DNA of 7,530 nt from Clostridiales bacterium UBA7011 (GTDB lineage Bacteria > Bacillota > Clostridia > Oscillospirales > Butyricicoccaceae): contig DJXF01000124.1 of NCBI GenBank assembly GCA_002449635.1, forward strand, positions 1-7,530, read 5' to 3'. Positions 1 through 6,748 of this stretch are shown here, piece by piece. The notes beneath the pieces are model-generated. The model saw nothing but the letters and a program-made list of their open reading frames with translations, had not been told where the DNA came from and did not search any database. The translations under genes and the position numbers were made by a program. Positions within the stretch are counted from its first letter, which is position 1, and every line of letters starts with the position of its first letter.

Positions 1-1
1 G

Positions 2-520
2 CAGTCTCAGCGCTATGTGCGTGAGTATGGCTTTGAATTTGTTCTGCCGCATGAAATTGAGGCAGTTCCGGAGGCGAAGGAAGCGTTTCTCAAGGCGATG
101 GAAGAGGACCAGAAGACCTATGAAAAGCTGACCGCTATCCTGGAAGAGCGCCACAGACAGACGTTCCTGTCGGAAGGCTTTTCCGAAAAAGAAGCGCGCC
201 GCCGTGCGGAAAAGAAAGCGATTGAAGATGCGCGCTATGTGCTGCCGAATGCCTGCGCCACGAAAATGGTCATGACGGCAAACGCGCGTTCGCTGCACAA
301 CTTTTTCCGTCTGCGCTGCTGCAACCGTGCGCAGTGGGAAATCCGAGAGCTGGCGGAGGAGATGTACCGGCAGGTTTATGCTGTCGCGCCGACGCTGTTC
401 CGCAAGGCGGGACCGTCATGCACCTGCGGAGATTGTTCGGAAGACAAGATGACCTGCGGACATCCGCAGGAGGTGCGGGAAAAATATGCGCGCATTCGCG
501 CGGAGGCAGTGCAGGACTGA
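2..520 (+). CDS. thyX: Flavin-dependent thymidylate synthase ThyX, 5'-truncated
   Basis: ThyX makes dTMP from dUMP in the cytoplasm, using FAD, NADPH and methylenetetrahydrofolate. The frame is open from base 2 and gives 172 residues. It begins QSQRYV, which looks like the end of the ThyX signature RHRxxSxNExSxRY, so the true start lies before the window. The GTG at 17 would cut inside that motif and is not a credible start. Residues 96-115 (RSLHNFFRLRCCNRAQWEIR) are the conserved dUMP-binding and C-terminal helix region of the family. Full ThyX proteins are usually about 220-300 residues, so roughly the N-terminal third is missing. The tail carries a cysteine group at residues 140, 142, 145 and 152 (CTCGDC, then TCG), similar to cysteine-rich ThyX tails I recall from Clostridia; a metal-binding role is only a guess. 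The stop is at 518-520, 54 nt before the next gene. Confidence 0.93.
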   Translation, partial: QSQRYVREYGFEFVLPHEIEAVPEAKEAFLKAMEEDQKTYEKLTAILEERHRQTFLSEGFSEKEARRRAEKKAIEDARYVLPNACATKMVMTANARSLHNFFRLRCCNRAQWEIRELAEEMYRQVYAVAPTLFRKAGPSCTCGDCSEDKMTCGHPQEVREKYARIRAEAVQD

Positions 521-553
521 TCCAACGATTTGACCGCAGCTGTCATACCAAAA

Positions 554-560
554 GAAGGAG
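554..560 (+). promoter_or_regulatory. Ribosome binding site of the DUF2156 gene
   Basis: GAAGGAG is a strong Shine-Dalgarno match. It lies 14 nt before the ATG at 575, longer than the usual 5-10 nt. The in-frame TTG at 563 is only 2 nt away, and the in-frame TTG at 530 lies upstream of it. ATG 575 is therefore the best start, but the long spacing leaves some doubt. Confidence 0.5.
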
Positions 561-574
561 ATTTGCACCCATAT

Positions 575-1480
575 ATGCTGCCATTTCAACCGATTACGTT
601 AGCGGACAAGCATGCAATTGATGCCTGTGCCGCCAAAAACAATTATCGGATCTGTGAATATTGCTTTGCCGATCTGTTTATTTGGAAGGATCATTACGAC
701 ACACAGCGCTGTTTTCTGGACGGGTTTCTGCTGCTCAGGATGGCGACTTTTCCGGAAAAAAAGCCGATGTATCTCGCCCCGATCGGGGACGGCGATTTGA
801 AAAAAGCCCTGCTTGCTTTGGAAGAAGATGCACAGGAACGCGGTATTCCCTTTGTTCTGTGCGGCATTCCCGCGCCGATGCTGGAAAAAATAGAAGCGGC
901 CCTGCCGGGGCGCTATGATTTCTCGGACGGCACGGATTCCGCCGATTATATCTATTCGGCGGAGAAGCTGCAGACACTTTCCGGCAAAAAGCTGCAGTCC
1001 AAGCGGAATTTCGTCAATCGCTTCAAAAAGAATTTTGACGGGCGCTGGTCATACGAAGAGATGACAGATGCGAATGCGCCGGAAGCGTATCAGTTTCATC
1101 TGCACTGGTGCGAGAGCGGAGACAACTGTCCCAACGGCCTGATGTATTCCGGTGAAACATGTGCGGTTTCGCTCGCGCTGAACAACCGCGAAGCGCTCGG
1201 CATGAAGGGCGGCCTGCTCCGGCTGGACGGCGAGGTCATTGCCTTCACAATGGGCTGTCCGGTCAGTCAGGACACCTACGTCATTCAGCTGGAAAAAGCG
1301 GAGGCATCGATTGCGGGTGCGTATCCGATGATCAACCAGCAGTTTGCACAGCACAGCTGTGAGGGATACACCTATATCAACCGCGAGGATGATCTCGGCA
1401 TAGAGGGACTGCGCAAGGCAAAGCAGTCCTATCATCCGGTTATGATGGGCAGAAAGTATTTGGCGGTGAAAAAGGTATGA
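575..1480 (+). CDS. DUF2156 (phosphatidylglycerol lysyltransferase C-terminal-like) protein
   Basis: This 301-residue protein belongs to the DUF2156 / LPG-synthase C-terminal family, which has a tandem GNAT fold. In MprF the same domain moves an amino acid from aminoacyl-tRNA to a membrane lipid. This protein has no MprF-type flippase or other membrane segment and looks soluble, so its acceptor is unknown. Supporting sequence includes the N-terminus MLPFQPITLADK, the basic middle GKKLQSKRNFVNRFKK (137-152), and the C-terminal block YINREDDLGIEGLRKAKQSY (267-286), typical of the family. I start it at ATG 575. The frame extends upstream to a TTG at 530, but the extra 15 residues look unlike the family. 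Its stop overlaps the next gene by 4 nt (ATGA at 1477-1480), so the two are probably translationally coupled. The family call is firm; the substrate is not known. Confidence 0.85.
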   Translation: MLPFQPITLADKHAIDACAAKNNYRICEYCFADLFIWKDHYDTQRCFLDGFLLLRMATFPEKKPMYLAPIGDGDLKKALLALEEDAQERGIPFVLCGIPAPMLEKIEAALPGRYDFSDGTDSADYIYSAEKLQTLSGKKLQSKRNFVNRFKKNFDGRWSYEEMTDANAPEAYQFHLHWCESGDNCPNGLMYSGETCAVSLALNNREALGMKGGLLRLDGEVIAFTMGCPVSQDTYVIQLEKAEASIAGAYPMINQQFAQHSCEGYTYINREDDLGIEGLRKAKQSYHPVMMGRKYLAVKKV

Positions 1481-2298
1481 TCCGGTTTGCGGAGCAACGC
1501 GATTTTCCTGCCGTAGTCGATCTGTGGAACTGCTGCTTTCCTGGCGATGAGACGTTTACCGCGTGGTTTTTTGCCCATTCCTATCGCCCTGAGGTGACGC
1601 TTGTGGATGAAGAGGACGGCGTGCTCTGTTCCATGCTTCAGATGCTGCCGTATCAGCTGCATGACATGCGCGGCGTGCGTCCGGTCACCTATATCTACGG
1701 GGCCTGCACGGCGCCGGCCTGCCGCCGGCAGCACCGCATGGATCGCCTGCTCGCCCGTTCGTTTGAACTCGACCGGCAGGCGGGACGTGCCGCTTCTGTT
1801 TTGATTCCGCAGGAGGAATGGCTGTTCGATTTTTACGATCAGTTTGGCTATCAAACTGCCTTTTACACCGACAGCACAATCGTTTCCCGTGCCGACACGC
1901 CGGTTGAGGCAGATGGTCAGATGCGCAGACTGACAGAGGCCGATATTCCCGCGCTGCGCGCCTTATGTCCATCCGACGGCTTGTGCCTGCTGCGGACAGA
2001 TGCGGACTGGCAAGCGCAGCTTGCGCTGTTCGATGCGCTCGGTTACGGTGTTTACGGATGGGAATCTGCCGGGCATCTGACCGCGTATGCGTTTGTCTGG
2101 CAGGATGGTCCGGACAAGCTGTGGGCGCAGGAAATCTGCGGTGCACATGTGCGGCAGCTCGCGCAGTCGCTCCTGCGGAAAAGCGGCACAAGACAGATTC
2201 GGCTGACCGGCGCCGGAATGACACAAAAGCTGGGCTGTATTCGTTATCATGACGATACACCTGTTGAGACAGGATATTTCAATCTGTTGTTTAACTGA
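1477..2298 (+). CDS. GNAT-family N-acyltransferase-like protein
   Basis: This 273-residue protein begins MIRFAEQRDFPAVVDLWNCCF, a typical GNAT first strand and helix (compare IRxAxxxDxxxVxxLW). The part that should hold the acetyl-CoA loop is around residues 72-95 (YIYGACTAPACRRQHRMDRL). It keeps the usual position and the basic residues, but the two glycine/alanine positions of the R/QxxGxG/A motif appear to be H86 and M88. Residues 112-124 (QEEWLFDFYDQFG) match the later GNAT helix and loop where 'FYxxxGF' is usual. From about residue 147 a second region starts MRRLTEADIPALRAL, again like a GNAT N-terminus, so the protein may be a tandem (Eis-like) GNAT. Its start ATG overlaps the previous stop, with only a weak Shine-Dalgarno (GGCGGTG, 1462-1468), which suggests coupling to the DUF2156 gene. 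The substrate is not predictable, and the altered loop raises the possibility of weak or lost acetyl-CoA binding. Confidence 0.75.
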   Translation: MIRFAEQRDFPAVVDLWNCCFPGDETFTAWFFAHSYRPEVTLVDEEDGVLCSMLQMLPYQLHDMRGVRPVTYIYGACTAPACRRQHRMDRLLARSFELDRQAGRAASVLIPQEEWLFDFYDQFGYQTAFYTDSTIVSRADTPVEADGQMRRLTEADIPALRALCPSDGLCLLRTDADWQAQLALFDALGYGVYGWESAGHLTAYAFVWQDGPDKLWAQEICGAHVRQLAQSLLRKSGTRQIRLTGAGMTQKLGCIRYHDDTPVETGYFNLLFN

Positions 2299-2303
2299 GG
2301 AGG
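2297..2303 (+). promoter_or_regulatory. Ribosome binding site of the DJ-1/PfpI gene
   Basis: GAGGAGG starts inside the TGA stop of the GNAT gene (2296-2298) and lies 9 nt before the ATG at 2313. It is a near-perfect Shine-Dalgarno and fixes that start. Confidence 0.8.
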
Positions 2304-2312
2304 ACTCTGACC

Positions 2313-2852
2313 ATGGTATATATTTTTTATGTTGACGGCTATGAAGATACCGAGATGATTGCGCCGCTCGATATGTTAAACCGCGCAGGGATTCCGGTGA
2401 CACGCGTTGGTGTGACCGGCAAAACCATCACAAGCAAGCTGGGTTTGAAGGTTGAGGCGGACATCATGCCGGAGCAGATGGATCTCTCCGATTGTGAAAT
2501 GATTTTCCTGCCGGGCGGTCCGGGGACGGAAAATTATTACGGCAAGCCGGTAATAGATGAAGCGCTTGCTTACTGCACGGCACATGACTGCTATATCGCG
2601 GCGATCTGTGCAGCGCCGTCGGTCCTGGCAAACAAGGGTGTGCTCGACGGGCGGAAGGCAGTCTGCCATTACAGTGTTGCAGACAACATGCCGGGCGCAC
2701 AGGTGTGCGGCGGTCTGGTTTGCGTGGACGGAAAAATAATCACCGGCTGCGGCGCGGCGGCATCGATTGAACTCGGCTTGACGATGGTAGAGCTGCTGCG
2801 CGGCAGTGAGGCGGCTGACCGCGTTCGTCACGGCATCGGATATGAGGGATAA
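2313..2852 (+). CDS. DJ-1/PfpI family protein
   Basis: This 179-residue cytoplasmic protein belongs to the DJ-1/ThiJ/PfpI superfamily, close to the DJ-1/YajL branch. Members have been described as protein or nucleotide deglycases, glyoxalase III enzymes or oxidative-stress chaperones; which activity is physiological is debated. The catalytic positions are visible. E14 in DTEMIAP corresponds to Glu18 of human DJ-1. C99 in the nucleophile elbow AAICAAP corresponds to Cys106. H119 in AVCHYSV corresponds to His126. The glycine-rich LPGGPGTEN (66-74) and the C-terminal GCGAAASIELGL (145-156) are also typical. Length is normal for a single-domain member and nothing is broken. It has its own strong ribosome binding site and overlaps the next gene by 11 nt. 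A generic methylglyoxal or cysteine-damage repair role is likely, but the substrate is unknown. Confidence 0.92.
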   Translation: MVYIFYVDGYEDTEMIAPLDMLNRAGIPVTRVGVTGKTITSKLGLKVEADIMPEQMDLSDCEMIFLPGGPGTENYYGKPVIDEALAYCTAHDCYIAAICAAPSVLANKGVLDGRKAVCHYSVADNMPGAQVCGGLVCVDGKIITGCGAAASIELGLTMVELLRGSEAADRVRHGIGYEG

Positions 2853-3408
2853 ATCCGCTCTGCGGCGCGCGCTTCTGCGGCAGCGAAGGGAAACTGATCC
2901 TGCCGAGCGGCGCGCGATTGACCGCGCAATCACGGAACGCGTGCTGCAGAGTGAGCCGTATCGGCACAGCCGGACGCTGTTCGTCTATTATTCTGTGGCG
3001 GAGGAGATCGACACGCATGCGATTCTTTCCGACGCACTGAACAGCGGAAAGCGCGTCTGTCTGCCCAAATGCCTGCCCGGCGGTGTGATGCAGCCGCGTT
3101 ATATCACGTCAGAGGAGGATCTGACAGAGGAGAGCTACGGCATTCCCGAGCCGGGCGCGCATTGTCCCGCGGCGGAGCTGACAGACATTGATCTTTGCCT
3201 GATTCCGGCGCTGGCCTGTACGGCACAGGGCTTTCGGCTGGGCTATGGCGGAGGCTTTTATGATCGGTTTCTTCCGCGCACGCCGGCGTACCGCATGGTG
3301 CTGTGCGCGCATGCCCGCGTCCTGCCGCAGCTGCCGGCAGAGCCGCACGACGTCCGCTGCAGCTGCATTGTGACAGAACATGAGGTGATGCTGATTCATG
3401 AAGGATAA
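2842..3408 (+). CDS. 5-formyltetrahydrofolate cyclo-ligase (MTHFS)
   Basis: This enzyme converts 5-formyltetrahydrofolate to 5,10-methenyltetrahydrofolate with ATP, returning the storage or inhibitory folate form to the one-carbon pool. The 188-residue length is usual for the family. Diagnostic sequence: the N-terminal basic helix RDKSALRRALLRQRRETDP, VAEEIDTHAIL (52-62), KCLPGG (76-81), YGIPEP (99-104), and the ATP/phosphate-binding GYGGGFYDRFL (134-144), followed by the C-terminal HDVRCSCIVTE (169-179). I chose ATG 2842 because family members start with this helix; a GTG at 2806 in the same frame would add 12 residues inside the DJ-1 gene. It overlaps the DJ-1 gene by 11 nt (2842-2852) without a good Shine-Dalgarno, so translational coupling is likely. 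The folate link with thyX upstream makes metabolic sense. E. coli calls this gene ygfA and B. subtilis yqgN; I give no symbol because naming varies. Confidence 0.93.
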   Translation: MRDKSALRRALLRQRRETDPAERRAIDRAITERVLQSEPYRHSRTLFVYYSVAEEIDTHAILSDALNSGKRVCLPKCLPGGVMQPRYITSEEDLTEESYGIPEPGAHCPAAELTDIDLCLIPALACTAQGFRLGYGGGFYDRFLPRTPAYRMVLCAHARVLPQLPAEPHDVRCSCIVTEHEVMLIHEG

Positions 3409-4294
3409 AAATACCATGCTGCCGGGGCTTATGCTGTTTGCCTGCTTCATGATTCTAACCATATGCAGTATGGGCTTTGATTTTACCTTTTCCAGAATTC
3501 CGTCTATCGGCGTGATTGTGGTGGAGCTGCTGGCATTTCTCCCGCCGGCCTATTGCCTGTACAAGGCGCAGGATGACAGCTTTGTGCTCGACTTTCGTCT
3601 GGAGCGCAGACACCGGCCGATGGTTCCGGTATATTTCGGCTTTACGGTCAAGTTTGCCTTTGCGGTTTCATTTCTCTCGTTTCTGGCGAATTTGCTGGTC
3701 TTTGTCTTCTGCGGCGCAAATGATATCGACCTGAGCAGTATGATTACCACCAGCGGCGTGGGCAATCAGTACGGCTTTCTGAGCTTTTTGGGCATTGTCA
3801 TTCTCTCGCCGATTGTCGAGGAGATCTTTGTGCGCGGCGCATTGTTTTCCGCTCTGGAGCGCGAGGCGGGAACGGCGGTGAGCATTGTGCTGTGCGGCTT
3901 CTGCTTTGCCATGCTGCACGGTTCGATGTATAATTTCATCGGGCCGCTGATCGCAGGCTGTGCCTATGCGTTTCTCGTTTATTCGTTTGACTCTATCTGG
4001 CCGGCTGTTCTGGCGCACATGATTAACAATTTATATTACTACATTATCAATTATCTCATTCATCTGTACAGCTCCTTTGGAATCTGGAAATACTTTACCT
4101 ATATAAATGTGATTTTGTTCCTGCTGACGCTGTACTTAACACTGCGTGCACTTGAGACGCAGGTTCAGCTTCACACGCTGCGCAGCTTTCAGCCGAACCG
4201 CAGCAAGCTGTCGGAGACCCTGCGGGATTGTCTCGTAAATCCCGGATTCTTTATCTTTATTTCCAGCTTCATCGTCAGCGTTGCGCTGAAATAA
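3398..4294 (+). CDS. CPBP family intramembrane metalloprotease
   Basis: This 298-residue polytopic membrane protein belongs to the CPBP (CAAX protease/bacteriocin-processing, 'Abi') family, related to eukaryotic Rce1. The three catalytic motifs are present: E141-E142 with R146 (PIVEEIFVRG), F170xxxH174 (FAMLH), and H207xxxN211 (HMINN). These are the glutamate, histidine and asparagine residues of the glutamate intramembrane protease fold, so it is predicted active. Hydrophobic segments are visible at about 9-26, 36-54, 78-106, 126-140, 160-175, 180-205, 208-224, 232-250 and 281-296. A loop of about 30 mostly polar residues (251-280) precedes the last one. Substrate is unknown; bacterial members process peptides or act in bacteriocin immunity, but no bacteriocin gene is nearby. 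ATG 3398 lies 9 nt after GAGGTGA (3382-3388). A second in-frame ATG at 3416 has AAGGAT 9 nt before it and would remove only six residues, so the exact start is uncertain. Confidence 0.9.
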   Translation: MKDKNTMLPGLMLFACFMILTICSMGFDFTFSRIPSIGVIVVELLAFLPPAYCLYKAQDDSFVLDFRLERRHRPMVPVYFGFTVKFAFAVSFLSFLANLLVFVFCGANDIDLSSMITTSGVGNQYGFLSFLGIVILSPIVEEIFVRGALFSALEREAGTAVSIVLCGFCFAMLHGSMYNFIGPLIAGCAYAFLVYSFDSIWPAVLAHMINNLYYYIINYLIHLYSSFGIWKYFTYINVILFLLTLYLTLRALETQVQLHTLRSFQPNRSKLSETLRDCLVNPGFFIFISSFIVSVALK

Positions 4295-4330
4295 GAAACA
4301 GAAAATGCTTCCGTCATTTCAGTCAAAGAG

Positions 4331-4336
4331 AAAGGA
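4331..4336 (+). promoter_or_regulatory. Ribosome binding site of mltG
   Basis: AAAGGA lies 7 nt before the ATG at 4344. It favours this ATG over the in-frame ATG at 4305, which has no purine-rich Shine-Dalgarno in front of it. Confidence 0.7.
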
Positions 4337-4343
4337 TACAGAT

Positions 4344-5489
4344 ATGAATAACAACCAGAAAAGCACACAGCCGCAGAAGAGGCAGCGCACATCAAAGAAA
4401 AAGAAACATTCGCTGCGGGCGTTTTTATTCAACAAGAAGCGTACAACCCGCCAGAACAGCCTGCTGTATCTGCTCAGCATCCTGGTTATTTCTGCCATTT
4501 TGGCGACAACAGGTATTGTTTTGAGCAATGATCTGCTTGCACTGGCGAAGGAGGATCGGGAGATTACGGTTACCATTCCGGAGGACGCTTCGATCGGTCA
4601 GGTGTCCCGCCTGCTTGACAAGAGCGGTGTCGTACATTTCGGCTCGTTCTTCCATCTGTTTACGAGCATCATCTACCATGATGTGGACTTCCGCCCGGGT
4701 ATGTGGACGCTCAACTCCAATATGGACTATCGTCATATTGTCAATGAAATTCGTCTGACAAACCGCAGCACGATTAAGGTCACCATTCCGGAGGGCTATA
4801 CCACCAATCAGATCATCGACACATTGGTAAAGGAAGGCCTCAGCTCGAAGGAGGATCTGCGCAGTGTCCTGCAGGACGAGGAATTCCACTATGATTTCCT
4901 GCCGGAGGATCTGGGCAACGAGACCAATCGTCTCGAGGGTTATCTGTTCCCGGATACTTATGAATTCTATGTAAGTGACGATGCAAGTACCATCATTAAC
5001 AAGATGCTGGGCAACTTCCAGATCAAGCTGAATGATGATTCCAACGGCGACAGTCTGGCAAAGCTGTGCAAGAACAAGGATATGTCGGTTGCCGACATGG
5101 TGAATATCGCCTCAATGATTGAAAAAGAAGCGGTGGATGCCGAAGACATGTACAAGGTGTCGGGCGTTATTGCCAACCGTCTGAAGCATTCCTCTGAGTA
5201 TCCTTACCTCAACATCGATGCGACCATTCAGTACGCAGTCGGACACCTCAACCTGACCGACGAGGATATGAAGTCGGACAGTCCGTATAATACCTACACG
5301 AGCAAGGGCCTGCCGCCCGGACCGATCTGCAACCCGGGTCTCAATGCCATGAAGGCAGCGATCAATCCCACAGTGCACGATTACTACTATTATGTCGCAA
5401 ATGCGGATGGTTCGGCACATATTTACGCAAAGACGCAGCAGGAGCAGACTGCCAATATTCAAAAGGTGCAGGCTGAAAAGAACAAGTGA
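4344..5489 (+). CDS. mltG: Endolytic murein transglycosylase MltG (YceG-like)
   Basis: MltG cleaves nascent glycan strands of peptidoglycan at the outer face of the membrane and is thought to set glycan chain length. This 381-residue protein has a strongly basic cytoplasmic tail (residues 1-38), one membrane segment at about 40-61 (LLYLLSILVISAILATTGIV), then an extracellular YceG domain. Landmarks are ITVTIPEDASIGQVSRLL (74-91, the LysM-like part), VTIPEGYTTNQI (146-157), LEGYLFPDTYEF (197-208), and ASMIEKEA (256-263), whose first glutamate E260 aligns with the catalytic Glu218 of E. coli MltG. IDATIQYAVG (291-300) and YNTYTSKGLPPGPICNPG (315-332) complete the active-site cleft. All key elements are present, so it should be functional. 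It starts 49 nt after the CPBP gene and is followed 14 nt later by the U32 gene. In B. subtilis the homologue yrrL also lies between alaS and U32 genes. Confidence 0.96.
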   Translation: MNNNQKSTQPQKRQRTSKKKKHSLRAFLFNKKRTTRQNSLLYLLSILVISAILATTGIVLSNDLLALAKEDREITVTIPEDASIGQVSRLLDKSGVVHFGSFFHLFTSIIYHDVDFRPGMWTLNSNMDYRHIVNEIRLTNRSTIKVTIPEGYTTNQIIDTLVKEGLSSKEDLRSVLQDEEFHYDFLPEDLGNETNRLEGYLFPDTYEFYVSDDASTIINKMLGNFQIKLNDDSNGDSLAKLCKNKDMSVADMVNIASMIEKEAVDAEDMYKVSGVIANRLKHSSEYPYLNIDATIQYAVGHLNLTDEDMKSDSPYNTYTSKGLPPGPICNPGLNAMKAAINPTVHDYYYYVANADGSAHIYAKTQQEQTANIQKVQAEKNK

Positions 5490-5493
5490 AAAC

Positions 5494-5499
5494 AAGGAG
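5494..5499 (+). promoter_or_regulatory. Ribosome binding site of the U32 gene
   Basis: AAGGAG lies 4 nt before the ATG at 5504, slightly close. It supports ATG 5504 over the GTG at 5486, which would overlap the mltG stop and add six residues ahead of the family's usual MNKPEILSPAG start. Confidence 0.7.
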
Positions 5500-5503
5500 C
5501 GTT

Positions 5504-6748
5504 ATGAATAAACCTGAAATTCTCTCTCCGGCAGGAGATATGGAACGGCTGAAATACGCGATTGCATACGGTGCGGATGCGGTTTATCTTGCAGGAAAGC
5601 ACTTCGGCATGCGTGCAGCTTCGGACAATTTTTCTGACGATGAGCTGCGGGAAGGCATTGCCTATGCACATGCGCGCGGCGTCAAAATATATGTCACCGT
5701 GAACATATCTCCGCGTTCCAATGAATTTGACGAGCTGGAGAGCTATCTGAAAAAACTGTATGCATACCATGCGGATGCCATCATTGTATCCGATCTGGGC
5801 GTCATCCGTATGGCAAAGCGCGTTGTGCCTGAGCTGCCGCTGCATATCAGCACGCAGACCAGCATTCTCAACCGGGAGGCGGCACAGTTCTGGGTTGATA
5901 TGGGGGCGGAGCGCATCGTTCTCGCGCGGGAGCTGTCGCTCGAGGAAATTCGCACCATTCGCGACAGTATTCCGCCGGAGGTGGAGATCGAGTGCTTTGT
6001 GCACGGCGCAATGTGCATTTCCTATTCCGGGCGCTGCCTGATTTCCAACTATACAACGGGACGGGATGCCAATCACGGCGCCTGCGCACAGTCGTGCCGC
6101 TGGAAATATGCGCTGATGGAGGAAAAGAGACCGGGACAGTATTTTCCGGTTGATGAGGACGAGCGGGGCACCTATCTGTATAATTCCAAGGATATGTGCA
6201 TGATTGACCATATTCCGGAGCTGATCGCGGCAGGTGTTTCCTCGTTCAAGATCGAGGGACGCGCCAAAACCGCATACTATACCGCGGGAATCACCGCGGC
6301 GTATCGCCGTGCGCTCGATGCATATCTGGAACATCCCGCACCGGACTTCCGTGTACCGGAGGATATCCGCGAAGAGATCGGCAAAATCAGCCACCGCGAA
6401 TATTTCACCGGCTTCTATTTCGGGCGCGATCCAAAGGGGCAGTACTATCCCGATGTGATGTACATCCGTGACTGGGAAATCGCGGCTTTGTTTGAATCGT
6501 GCGATGCGGACGGCAACGCGGTATTTGTACTGAAAAACCGCTTTTTTGCAGGCGATACGCTCGAGCTGATGCAGCCGGGCAGGCCGGTCTATCAATTCCG
6601 CGTGGAAGAAATGCGGAACGATGACGGCGAAATCATCGATGCTGCCCGCTCGGCAATGATGCGCATTCACCTGAAATTTCCGTTTCAGGTTTCCGATTTT
6701 GCCATTCTTCGGAAGGAAAAAGCGGCCAATCCGGTCAAAAACGGTTGA
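5504..6748 (+). CDS. U32 family protein (TrhP/YegQ-like RNA hydroxylase; annotated 'peptidase U32')
   Basis: This 414-residue cytoplasmic protein belongs to family U32. Although often named peptidases, studied members (TrhP/YegQ, RlhA, UbiU/UbiV) support oxygen-independent hydroxylation. TrhP makes 5-hydroxyuridine at tRNA position 34 with prephenate, and UbiU/V bind a [4Fe-4S] cluster. The N-terminus KPEILSPAGDMERLKYAI and GADAVYLAG (24-32) form the first barrel strands. The U32 signature runs ECFVHGAMCISYSGRCLIS (163-181). Cysteines at 171, 178, 194, 198 and 232 are candidates for iron-sulfur ligands. SFKIEGRAKTAYY (247-259) and YFTGFYFG (300-307) are also typical. The C-terminal part from about 320 forms a small beta domain like that of YegQ. 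B. subtilis carries two U32 genes (yrrN, yrrO) after mltG; only one is present here, and its length resembles YrrO/YegQ. Whether its target is tRNA or rRNA cannot be fixed from sequence. Its TGA stop lies inside the alaS -35 box. Confidence 0.9.
   Translation: MNKPEILSPAGDMERLKYAIAYGADAVYLAGKHFGMRAASDNFSDDELREGIAYAHARGVKIYVTVNISPRSNEFDELESYLKKLYAYHADAIIVSDLGVIRMAKRVVPELPLHISTQTSILNREAAQFWVDMGAERIVLARELSLEEIRTIRDSIPPEVEIECFVHGAMCISYSGRCLISNYTTGRDANHGACAQSCRWKYALMEEKRPGQYFPVDEDERGTYLYNSKDMCMIDHIPELIAAGVSSFKIEGRAKTAYYTAGITAAYRRALDAYLEHPAPDFRVPEDIREEIGKISHREYFTGFYFGRDPKGQYYPDVMYIRDWEIAALFESCDADGNAVFVLKNRFFAGDTLELMQPGRPVYQFRVEEMRNDDGEIIDAARSAMMRIHLKFPFQVSDFAILRKEKAANPVKNG

Noticed and set aside
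530..535. TTGACC, a 5/6 match to a -35 box just after thyX
   Set aside because: No -10-like hexamer is found 16-18 bp downstream, where the sequence runs into the AAAGAAGGAG ribosome binding site. I do not call a promoter.
2806..2841. GTG at 2806 as an upstream start for 5-FCL
   Set aside because: It would add 12 residues unlike the family, and no Shine-Dalgarno precedes it; the ATG at 2842 matches the usual N-terminus.
1049..2933. Several minus-strand open frames of 120-190 codons opposite the DUF2156, GNAT and DJ-1 genes
   Set aside because: They are rich in Arg, Ala and His, resemble no family I know, overlap one another, and mirror well-supported plus-strand genes.
3398..4294. CPBP protease as part of an abortive-infection or bacteriocin immunity system
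   Set aside because: The 'Abi' family label alone suggests this. No toxin, peptide precursor, transporter or phage-defence gene is next to it.
4295..4343. The 49-bp gap before mltG as a promoter or terminator site
   Set aside because: No -35/-10 pair and no stem followed by a T tract are visible; only the mltG ribosome binding site is supported.
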